From Desulfobacteraceae bacterium (GTDB lineage Bacteria > Desulfobacterota > Desulfobacteria > Desulfobacterales > ETH-SRB1), in assembly GCA_030638305.1 (NCBI GenBank), contig DAOWEW010000022.1:1-5267 (forward strand): a stretch of 5,267 bases of DNA. The letters are read 5' to 3'. The position numbers were made by a program, and so were the translations under genes. Position 1 is the stretch's first letter. Each line of letters opens with the position of its first letter. Shown one piece after another: positions 1 to 4,160 of this stretch. Under the pieces are notes generated by a model. It ran no database searches. It was not told where the DNA came from and worked only from the letters and a program-made list of their open reading frames with translations.

Positions 1-522
1 GTTTCCACCAGGCTGGTTGAATACCGCAGAAATGATCCGGTATGGATATTAGAAGGCCTTGTTGATTCAAAAAATGTGCTGGTCTGCGTTGATAACTCAG
101 AAAATGCTCTAAGAGCCGTTGATCACGTTGGTTTTATGCTTTCCGGAACCGATTGCCGGGTAACCATTTTTCACACAATGAAGCACTTAAGCCGTTTTGT
201 CCCCATGCAGGTACTTGAAGAAACCGAAGAGCTTGAAAAACTCCGGAAAAACAAAGCAGGCAGGGAAATTGCCCCTTATATCAAAAAAGCCGGGGAAATA
301 CTCCTTAAAGCCGGACTGAGCGAGGAGCAAATAACTACAAAGGTCACAGAAAGCAGCCGATCAGCCGCTGATGATATTTTAAAGGAAGCGCGGGATAACG
401 ATTATGGCACGATAGTTATGGGCCGGCGCGGTCTTTCGGCAGTGAAAGAGTTTTTTATGGGAAGTGTCACAACCAGTGTCTTAAATCGCTCTACAAGTTT
501 AGCAATCTGGATCGTTCAGTAG
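1..522 (+). CDS. Universal stress protein (UspA family), C-terminal part of a tandem-domain protein; 5' end outside window
   Basis: The reading frame is open from base 1 to the TAG at 520-522, giving 173 visible residues. The first ~19 residues (beginning VSTRLVEY and running to PVWIL) look like the tail of a preceding Usp domain, after its nucleotide-binding loop. A full second Usp domain follows, starting near KNVLVCVDNSENAL. It ends with the ATP-binding signature G-x2-G-x9-G-S/T, seen here as GRRG, nine residues, then GS, and the usual final strand (LAIWIVQ). A GTG at 76 could be taken as a start, but the protein-like sequence upstream argues the gene begins left of the window. Family knowledge: cytoplasmic, nucleotide-binding, linked to stress survival; the exact role is unknown. 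Its stop lies 9 bp from the convergent purE stop, with no terminator visible between them. Confidence 0.9.
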   Translation, partial: VSTRLVEYRRNDPVWILEGLVDSKNVLVCVDNSENALRAVDHVGFMLSGTDCRVTIFHTMKHLSRFVPMQVLEETEELEKLRKNKAGREIAPYIKKAGEILLKAGLSEEQITTKVTESSRSAADDILKEARDNDYGTIVMGRRGLSAVKEFFMGSVTTSVLNRSTSLAIWIVQ

Positions 523-531
523 TTGTGTTCC

Positions 532-1008
532 TTAGACCACATCCTGTATATTCTGATCATCTTTTTCTAACGCTTCTCTAACTGATGTTTGATATTCTTT
601 AATTTTTTCTTGAATGCGCTTGTCAGTTAAACCTAAAATTTTGGCAGCCGCTAATGCAGCATTAGCCGGTTCTAAAACCACCATTGGAGCCACTGCGGAC
701 GGCATCCTGAGGCTGGAATAAATATCGCTTCCACTAAATTTATCGCTATATGGCGGACATGCGATAACCGGGCAGCAGGTTTGGGCGTCTGTAAACCCGC
801 TTAAGGCATTGCTTCTTCCTGCAACAGTAACAAACACTACATTTTTCTTTTCGTACTCTTTTATTAACTCGTAGCATTTTAAGGGCACCTTATGTGCTGA
901 AGCAACCCTTACAACGCTTTTAATCCCAAATCCGTCTAAAGCCTCCGCAATTCTTTTTGACCATTTAAGGTCACTTTTCGAACCCATAATTATTACCACT
1001 TTACCCAT
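532..1008 (-). CDS. purE: Class II PurE: phosphoribosylaminoimidazole (AIR) carboxylase, 158 aa
   Basis: Cytoplasmic purine-biosynthesis enzyme that converts 5-aminoimidazole ribonucleotide (AIR) to CAIR. Seen: MGSKSD (residues 8-13, phosphate and substrate binding), SAHK (37-40), AGRSNALSGF (63-72), ACPP (83-86), DIYSSLRMPS (95-104) and VLEP followed by NAAL. Class I (E. coli-type) enzymes have SAHR and a GGAAHLPG-type loop. SAHK plus AGRSN plus SSLR(L/M)PS are the signatures of class II enzymes such as the carboxylase half of animal PAICS and Treponema denticola PurE, which use CO2 directly and do not need PurK. The start at 1008 is chosen because GGAGG lies 7 nt upstream (1016-1020) and the conserved domain begins at residue 3; an in-frame ATG at 1065 only adds an unconserved leader. 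It is the last gene of the purC cluster, 68 bp after the DUF2914 gene. The length fits a stand-alone PurE. Class assignment rests on motifs recalled from memory. Confidence 0.95.
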   Translation of the reverse strand: MGKVVIIMGSKSDLKWSKRIAEALDGFGIKSVVRVASAHKVPLKCYELIKEYEKKNVVFVTVAGRSNALSGFTDAQTCCPVIACPPYSDKFSGSDIYSSLRMPSAVAPMVVLEPANAALAAAKILGLTDKRIQEKIKEYQTSVREALEKDDQNIQDVV

Positions 1009-1020
1009 GCCCTCACCTCC
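1009..1020 (-). promoter_or_regulatory. Shine-Dalgarno site fixing the purE start
   Basis: Read on the minus strand this is GGAGGTGAGGGC immediately before the ATG at 1008. GGAGGTGA is a strong match to the 16S rRNA tail, with 7 nt between GGAGG and the start. It supports the 158-aa form of PurE over the 177-aa form that begins at 1065. Confidence 0.85.
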
Positions 1021-1076
1021 TTTTTGAAACCTGATGTAAAAACCGTGAACGACAGTTTCTTGCAAAACCAGGTGCC

Positions 1077-1487
1077 CTATGGTGTGATTTCGAACTCAAG
1101 AGTCCATAGCAAATCACCATCCGGGCCGAGTACATCCACGTGCCATAATCCAACCTGATGGGGTTGAATTAGTTTCGAACTGCAGGTTCTCCAACTTGCA
1201 GAACCAACTTCCAGGGGTACCCAGGCCCACTGCGTCTTGCCAAAATACCAGGCATGAGTAATCCCGGTGGGTTCCTGAGCTCCCGTAATTCTGGTAAAAC
1301 AGTAAAGCTTACCTGCTGATGCCTTGAAACTGTTGCCAGCATCAACTGGGGTCCGCTCAACTACAGTCTTGCAAATTACAGCGTCTGCGACTTTCAGTGA
1401 AACAGCTTCCTGGGCTTCAATTGGCGCTGCCGGCAAAAGACAAATCATTGTTAGCAGTATCATAAAAACAAAACAAACTGATTTCAT
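1077..1487 (-). CDS. Secreted/periplasmic DUF2914-family protein, 136 aa, between purC and purE
   Basis: Function unknown. Residues 1-25 form a signal peptide: MKS, a hydrophobic stretch (VCFVFMILLTMICLLP), then a likely signal peptidase I site after IEA (residues 23-25). The remainder fits the DUF2914 pattern: a conserved Cys and acidic/Arg-Pro stretch (CKTVVERTP, 39-47), YCFTRITG (62-69), GITHAWYFG (75-83), SWRTCSSK (98-105), GLWHVDV (113-119) and a final LxFEIT strand. The start at 1487 is chosen because AGGAG (1497-1501) sits 9 nt upstream and the signal peptide begins there; the frame extends to 1598, but that would put about 37 polar residues before the signal peptide and overlap purC. 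It lies 44 bp after purC and 68 bp before purE on the same strand, so it is probably co-transcribed. An exported protein inside a purine gene pair is odd. No lipobox is visible. The family assignment is by eye. Confidence 0.85.
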   Translation of the reverse strand: MKSVCFVFMILLTMICLLPAAPIEAQEAVSLKVADAVICKTVVERTPVDAGNSFKASAGKLYCFTRITGAQEPTGITHAWYFGKTQWAWVPLEVGSASWRTCSSKLIQPHQVGLWHVDVLGPDGDLLWTLEFEITP

Positions 1488-1531
1488 AGGTATTATCTCC
1501 TCTCTACGGAAAGATGTGCATTGAAAAAGTT

Positions 1532-2560
1532 TTACGACGGAAGAATCTTTTTTATCGCTTTCAATATTTCTTTTATCGGAGGCACATCTTTGAACCACTC
1601 ATTTTCAGTGATTTCATTGGTACAGGCACAATAAATCTGTGAAATCAAGAGGCTCAATCCGGAAAACAGTGGTTCAGGGTTTAATTCGCATATATTTTTC
1701 CACTGTTGCCTGTTCTCTTTCTTTGCTTGTTCAACAGCCTGACACCATGCCGTATTCCGGTAGTATACCCGTGCTATTTCTTTGCTTACAGGGAATCCAT
1801 CTAATGTAAAACGGCACTCATCCAGCGTGCCAAGAACATCAACCACCATTAGACGACGTTCGCTGTCAAAGCCGACTTCTATTTTTCCGTCTTCATTGAC
1901 CATGCCTATCTTTGAAAATTCCCTGGTTATAAGATCATTGACTCTGTTTGTGAGGTTTTTCAATTCAATTATTTCGTTATCACTTAAACACGAAATTTGT
2001 TGGGCTTCCGTCCAGGTTAAGTACCTGTCCGTTACCTCCAGTTTCGTGGAAACATCCAGAATTGGTGTGCCCAATTTCTGGTTGGGGACAGGCTCTTTAT
2101 CCAGGCCCAGATCCCCTGGCTTTATTTCTCCATCTTTCAGGCGTTTAAAAACACTGCTGCCCGGCGGCAGAAAATTCCTGTAAATCACCTCAAGAGGAAT
2201 CAAAAATCCCCCTTTTTCATTCCGATACATTGAATAATCATATTGATCCTCTTTAAGTTCAGGATTTATAACTCGTAACAATTTAACTTCCATTATATTC
2301 GTGGGCTTCTTGATCTTAGAAAGTTTTTTAACGGTATTATCCTCCACAAGCCCTGCATAGTGAGTGGAAACACCGATTTTTTCAAGTTTTTCAAAAAAAT
2401 ATGCGCCAAGAAGCGCTATGGCCGCTCCTTTATAATTAATCCGGTCGGGCATTTCTCCCCAGTCGAAGATAGAGTATCTATCTGAGAAAATGAATCTTGC
2501 CTGTCCAAAGTCGCCTGGGGTTGCTCCTTTTAAAATTTTAAGGTCTTTTACACTGCCCAT
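1532..2560 (-). CDS. purC: Phosphoribosylaminoimidazole-succinocarboxamide (SAICAR) synthase, long form, 342 aa
   Basis: ATP-dependent ligase joining CAIR and aspartate to give SAICAR, the step after PurE. Seen: FSDRYSIFDWGEMPD (residues 25-39, SAICAR-synthase N-terminal motif), PLEVIYRN (122-129) leading into the phosphate-binding loop GSSVFKR (134-140), TPILDVSTKLE (165-175), LTNRVNDLI (203-211), DGKIEVGFD (224-232) and VVDVLGTLDECRF (239-251). These are the family's ATP, substrate and metal regions in the expected order. At 342 aa it is about 100 residues longer than the ~237-aa E. coli enzyme and resembles longer archaeal-like forms. The extra length includes the insertion near 141-165 and a C-terminal helical tail after 255. 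The start at 2560 follows AGGAGGT (2566-2572) with 5 nt spacing; an in-frame ATG at 2590 would lie upstream of that site. It is the first gene of the cluster and has a candidate promoter at 2834-2861. Confidence 0.95.
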   Translation of the reverse strand: MGSVKDLKILKGATPGDFGQARFIFSDRYSIFDWGEMPDRINYKGAAIALLGAYFFEKLEKIGVSTHYAGLVEDNTVKKLSKIKKPTNIMEVKLLRVINPELKEDQYDYSMYRNEKGGFLIPLEVIYRNFLPPGSSVFKRLKDGEIKPGDLGLDKEPVPNQKLGTPILDVSTKLEVTDRYLTWTEAQQISCLSDNEIIELKNLTNRVNDLITREFSKIGMVNEDGKIEVGFDSERRLMVVDVLGTLDECRFTLDGFPVSKEIARVYYRNTAWCQAVEQAKKENRQQWKNICELNPEPLFSGLSLLISQIYCACTNEITENEWFKDVPPIKEILKAIKKILPS

Positions 2561-2684
2561 TCTGTACCTCCTGAGATTTATATAGTCCAAAATCTTCCTT
2601 CTGTGAAATTTTTCGAGCTGTGCGGTTAGATAATTCCTGAGTTTTTTCGAATGTTCTAATCCTCATCGCCAGGTTCTCGTTCAT
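2538..2684 (-). CDS. Possible 48-codon leader ORF overlapping the purC start (doubtful)
   Basis: An ATG at 2684 opens a 48-codon frame that ends in TAA at 2538-2540, 23 nt inside purC in another frame. The product starts MNENLAMRIRTFEKTQELSN and is charged and helix-prone. No Shine-Dalgarno site precedes the ATG. The start lies within the palindrome at 2679-2694, which creates an ATGA sequence by itself. The segment FEKTQEL, then later EDFGLYKSQ, faintly recalls the start of four-helix-bundle (23S intervening-sequence-type) proteins, but I would not assign it on that. It may be chance, a decayed gene, or a translated leader coupled to purC. Confidence 0.2.
   Translation of the reverse strand: MNENLAMRIRTFEKTQELSNRTARKISQKEDFGLYKSQEVQNGQCKRP
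2566..2572 (-). promoter_or_regulatory. Shine-Dalgarno site fixing the purC start
   Basis: On the minus strand this reads AGGAGGT, 5 nt before the ATG at 2560. It places the start at MGSVKDLK rather than at the in-frame ATG at 2590, which has no such site. Confidence 0.85.
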
Positions 2685-2729
2685 AACCATGAACTCATTG
2701 ACAACACAGGGTAAATCCTAACCGCACAG
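2618..2729. repeat. 12-bp perfect inverted repeat with 88-bp spacer in the purC leader
   Basis: CTGTGCGGTTAG (2618-2629) and its exact reverse complement CTAACCGCACAG (2718-2729). In RNA from either strand the arms could pair as a long-range stem. The palindrome at 2679-2694 lies inside the loop and the one at 2741-2756 lies outside. The arms are GC-richer than their surroundings. The role is unknown: leader RNA structure, a decayed mobile-element end, or a binding site. Confidence 0.65.
2679..2694. promoter_or_regulatory. Hyphenated palindrome 1 (candidate operator / enhancer-binding site)
   Basis: GTTCAT-AACC-ATGAAC has 6-bp perfect arms and a 4-bp spacer. Its 14-bp core TTCATAACCATGAA (2680-2693) recurs exactly at 2742-2755, 62 bp away (about six helical turns). 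It is centred ~225 bp upstream of the predicted sigma-54 transcription start and ~125 bp upstream of the purC ATG. The symmetry suggests a dimeric regulator; which one is not known. Confidence 0.55.
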
Positions 2730-2740
2730 GTTGCAATTCT

Positions 2741-2756
2741 TTTCATAACCATGAAA
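2741..2756. promoter_or_regulatory. Hyphenated palindrome 2 (candidate operator / enhancer-binding site)
   Basis: TTTCAT-AACC-ATGAAA has 6-bp arms and the same 14-bp core as the site at 2679-2694. It is centred ~163 bp upstream of the predicted sigma-54 start, within the usual distance range of NtrC-type enhancer-binding-protein sites. It also begins the 20-bp-phased TTCATA series (2742, 2762, 2782). Confidence 0.55.
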
Positions 2757-2791
2757 TCCAGTTCATATATCGCAATAATTTTTCATATATC
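2742..2791. repeat. Three TTCATA direct repeats at exact 20-bp spacing
   Basis: TTCATAACCA starts at 2742, TTCATATATC at 2762 and TTCATATATC again at 2782. The last two are identical over 10 bp. The spacing is close to two DNA turns, so the copies face nearly the same side of the helix. An inverted relative, GCATATGAA, occurs at 2822-2830 beside the candidate purC -10 box. The pattern looks like an operator array or an intrinsically phased AT-rich segment. Confidence 0.5.
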
Positions 2792-2833
2792 TCAACAAAG
2801 CTATAGATGGGATATTATTTTGCATATGAATAA

Positions 2834-2861
2834 ATTATACAATATATCAAATGGTTATCAA
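2834..2861 (-). promoter_or_regulatory. Candidate sigma-70-type promoter for the purC operon
   Basis: On the minus strand: -35 TTGATA (2861-2856), a 16-bp spacer, then a perfect -10 TATAAT (2839-2834). Transcription would start near 2827 and leave a ~265-nt leader before purC. The region is AT-rich, so chance matches are possible, but the pairing and spacing are good and it faces an operon that otherwise has no visible promoter. Confidence 0.55.
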
Positions 2862-2885
2862 GAAATATAGACTTTGTTGTGCTGA

Positions 2886-2901
2886 CGGCACGCTTGTTGC
2901 A
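2886..2901 (+). promoter_or_regulatory. Sigma-54 (RpoN) -24/-12 promoter for the PEP-CTERM gene
   Basis: CGGCACGCTTGTTGCA carries the invariant GG (2887-2888) and GC (2899-2900) separated by exactly 10 bp. It differs from the consensus TGGCACG-N4-TTGCW only at the first base. The predicted start is near 2912. PEP-CTERM gene sets are known to be associated with the PrsK/PrsR two-component system and RpoN, which fits the downstream gene. Dyad sites at 2679-2694 and 2741-2756 lie where an enhancer-binding protein would be expected. Confidence 0.75.
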
Positions 2902-3032
2902 TAAACATAAAACAACAAAAATAACAAAAATAAAACATCGGTCGCGATCATAGACTGCGCTGTTGAAAGGGAGAGGGTCTGATCAACCTGTTTGCCTGCA
3001 TGTTCAGCAGCAGAATGAATAGAAAGGAGGTG

Positions 3033-3089
3033 ATGTTAAAAAATAAACAAACCAGGTTAATTGTGACTCTGGTTGTGGTTAATGCGTAA
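3033..3089 (+). CDS. Possible 18-residue leader peptide in the PEP-CTERM gene leader
   Basis: ATG at 3033 to TAA at 3087-3089 encodes MLKNKQTRLIVTLVVVNA: a basic N-terminus followed by a hydrophobic stretch. It is preceded by AGAAAGGAGGTGAT (3021-3034), which is complementary to the 3' tail of bacterial 16S rRNA over ~14 nt. The GGAGG ends only 2 nt before the ATG, which is unusually close. The frame can be extended to an ATG at 3000 (29 residues), but nothing resembling a ribosome site precedes that. It lies ~60 nt upstream of the riboswitch aptamer. Translation is unproven; it might be a regulatory leader ORF, a ribosome-standby element or chance. Confidence 0.35.
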   Translation: MLKNKQTRLIVTLVVVNA

Positions 3090-3147
3090 CATAAAAAAAA
3101 TCATAACTCAAGTTAAGATTTATTCTGAAACGAGTTTTTAATGTCAA

Positions 3148-3232
3148 GAAAAAGCCAAATCCCAGGCAATTGGGAGACGGAAAGCCCACGGGTCCGGAAA
3201 AGTTAATTTGACTCCGGACAGCCGGGCTACCT
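3148..3232 (+). promoter_or_regulatory. c-di-GMP-I (GEMM-I) type riboswitch aptamer
   Basis: The segment has the conserved GEMM layout in order. AAAGCCAAAT (3151-3160) is followed by a hairpin TCCCAG/TTGGGA (3160-3165 with 3170-3175) capped by the GNRA tetraloop GCAA (3166-3169). Next come GACGGAAAGCC (3176-3186) and CACGGG (3187-3192). A second stem GTCCGG/CCGGAC (3192-3197 with 3214-3219) follows, then AGCCGGGCTACC (3220-3231). AGCC at 3153-3156 can pair with GGCT at 3225-3228. By eye I align G3154 with the ligand-specificity base (G20 of the Vibrio Vc2 RNA). A G there favours c-di-GMP over cGAMP, but the alignment is unverified. The aptamer ends 20 nt before the PEP-CTERM ATG. This class is established upstream of exopolysaccharide, motility and surface-protein genes. 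Confidence 0.85.
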
Positions 3233-3245
3233 TGGAAACAAGGAG
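3230..3245 (+). promoter_or_regulatory. Ribosome-site hairpin: riboswitch expression platform
   Basis: CCTTG (3230-3234), loop GAAA (3235-3238), CAAGG (3239-3243): a 5-bp stem with a GNRA loop that buries most of the Shine-Dalgarno AAGGAG (3240-3245), which lies 6 nt before the ATG at 3252. The first two bases of the hairpin (CC, 3230-3231) are also the last bases of the aptamer. Ligand-bound aptamer and closed hairpin may therefore compete, implying control of translation. If so, ligand would expose the ribosome site (ON switch). The direction is inferred. Confidence 0.65.
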
Positions 3246-3251
3246 AAAAAA

Positions 3252-4031
3252 ATGAAGAAATTATCAACAATTTTAATTATTACAGTTTTGTCTGTATTCT
3301 TGATCGCCGGCAGTGCGATGGCACTTCCAAATCCTTGGGTTCCGCCGGGAACACCTCTGCAGGACATACTGTACGATATTACCATAGATCCAAACACTGA
3401 AGAACTTGGTAGTAATAGCAGCGTGGATGTAACAAACGATTATCTTTCTGACACAGCCGATTCTTATTGGTCGATTACAGCTAGCGGGGGTTCTGTTTCT
3501 ACCATGGTAATAGCACTATCCGGTTTATTAGGGACAAACGATGAATTTGGCGTTTACTCCGGGTTGGAAACGAACCGTGTGGCATTGTTTACGAGTAGTA
3601 GTAGTAGTGAATTTCCTCAAGTAACACTCTCAATCTTGGACACTGGAGAGGTTTTTATAAGTGGTACGACGACGAACAATTTTTTTACCAAAGATTTTGG
3701 CTATTATTTTAAAGACGAAGATATGTGTTGGTACAGTGATACGAAGCTTAACAGTGACAATAGTGACCACATGTTTGCCTATCAAGGAACAGATACTGAT
3801 ATGGTTAAGCTTCCCAAATTTGAAGGAGGCGTGTGGACCGATAATGAGTATATCCTGGCATTTGAAGGCACGAGTACCCTTGATAATACGGCCTGGGATT
3901 ATATCGACATGGTTGTCATGGTCGAATCCGTTCACCCCGTACCCGAACCAGCAACCATGCTGCTTCTCGGCAGTGGTCTGATCGGTCTTGCCGGATTCGG
4001 CCAGAAGAAGAGATTGTTAAGGAAAAGTTAG
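3252..4031 (+). CDS. PEP-CTERM exported protein with DUF4114-like domain, 259 aa
   Basis: Residues 1-24 form a signal peptide (MKK, hydrophobic core, AMA cleavage site). The C-terminus is a full PEP-CTERM sorting signal: VPEPATM (230-236), a hydrophobic span (LLLGSGLIGLAGFG, 237-250) and a basic tail KKRLLRK (252-258). Exosortase is known to recognise and remove this tail in exopolysaccharide-producing Gram-negatives; no exosortase gene is present here. The mature part is acidic and Ser/Thr/Asp/Asn-rich. Near residues 150-225 it resembles DUF4114: DFGYYF, CWYSDTKLN, DHMFAYQG, YILAFEG, then WDYIDMVVMVESV where many members have a DxDYND-type acidic motif. That motif is altered here. The start is supported by AAGGAG 6 nt upstream and by the signal peptide. 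The gene stands alone behind a sigma-54 promoter and a c-di-GMP-type riboswitch, suggesting a biofilm or matrix role (inference). Confidence 0.92.
   Translation: MKKLSTILIITVLSVFLIAGSAMALPNPWVPPGTPLQDILYDITIDPNTEELGSNSSVDVTNDYLSDTADSYWSITASGGSVSTMVIALSGLLGTNDEFGVYSGLETNRVALFTSSSSSEFPQVTLSILDTGEVFISGTTTNNFFTKDFGYYFKDEDMCWYSDTKLNSDNSDHMFAYQGTDTDMVKLPKFEGGVWTDNEYILAFEGTSTLDNTAWDYIDMVVMVESVHPVPEPATMLLLGSGLIGLAGFGQKKRLLRKS
3594..3608 (+). repeat. (AGT)5 trinucleotide run encoding five serines
   Basis: Five tandem AGT codons give a Ser5 run (residues 115-119) in the PEP-CTERM protein. Being a triplet repeat, slippage would change the number of serines but not the frame, so an on/off phase switch is not implied. 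Confidence 0.8.
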
Positions 4032-4097
4032 AAATGAAGGGTTAGAAATGATCAAGCTGCTTTTCTCATCGCATTTGAAAGAAGACAAAGCAACATT

Positions 4098-4123
4098 GGG
4101 GGGCCGGTTTTACACGGCCTCCC
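4098..4123. terminator. GC-rich hairpin between convergent PEP-CTERM gene and leuD; candidate terminator
   Basis: GGGGGGCCG (4098-4106) pairs with CGGCCTCCC (4115-4123) in a 9-bp stem with one G-U pair and an 8-nt loop. It lies ~67 bp after the PEP-CTERM stop and ~38 bp beyond the leuD stop, where a shared terminator would be expected. Neither side has a run of Us after the stem, so intrinsic termination would be weak; it may instead protect mRNA 3' ends. Confidence 0.5.
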
Positions 4124-4160
4124 CTGATCATCTTTCAGTCAGGTGAAAGGCAAAACCGGA

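Larger units (their letters stand above)
2561..3251. other. Divergent regulatory intergenic region between purC and the PEP-CTERM gene
   Basis: There is no long conserved ORF in these 691 bp. The left part (2561-2833) would be the purC leader and carries palindromes, phased repeats and a spaced inverted repeat. The middle (2834-2901) has two back-to-back promoter candidates of different sigma classes. The right part (2902-3251) is a ~340-nt leader for the PEP-CTERM gene, with a possible small ORF, a c-di-GMP-type aptamer and a hairpin covering the ribosome site. The composition is AT-rich at 2760-2945 and more GC-rich within the aptamer. Each element is listed separately. Confidence 0.85.

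Noticed and set aside
76..522. Universal stress protein starting at the GTG at 76
   Set aside because: The frame is open to base 1 and the upstream residues (VSTRLVEY to PVWIL) are typical of the end of a preceding Usp domain, so the gene extends beyond the left edge.
1009..1065. N-terminal extension of PurE from an ATG at 1065
   Set aside because: Nineteen unconserved residues, one stretch of which is just the translated Shine-Dalgarno region; GGAGG at ideal spacing supports the start at 1008.
1324..2183. Plus-strand open frames opposite the DUF2914 gene and purC (1324-1524, 1782-2183)
   Set aside because: Antisense shadows of genes with clear family motifs; low-complexity products, no ribosome sites.
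2742..2791. CRISPR-like or iteron array
   Set aside because: Only three short, imperfect repeats with 10-bp gaps; no spacers of CRISPR length and no replication gene nearby.
2561..2830. Purine or PRPP/ppGpp-type riboswitch in the purC leader
   Set aside because: I could not find the conserved junction sequences of known purine-related riboswitches; only repeats and a long-range inverted repeat are visible.
3079..3270. Minus-strand 63-codon frame across the riboswitch
   Set aside because: It runs antisense through the conserved aptamer and the next gene's start; no recognisable protein features.
3630..3981. Alternative frames on both strands within the PEP-CTERM gene
   Set aside because: The signal peptide, sorting signal and riboswitch all support the frame at 3252-4031; the others are shadows.
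4132..4149. Small hairpin CTTTCA/TGAAAG after the GC-rich stem
   Set aside because: Six weak base pairs with no U-tract; not enough to call a second terminator.
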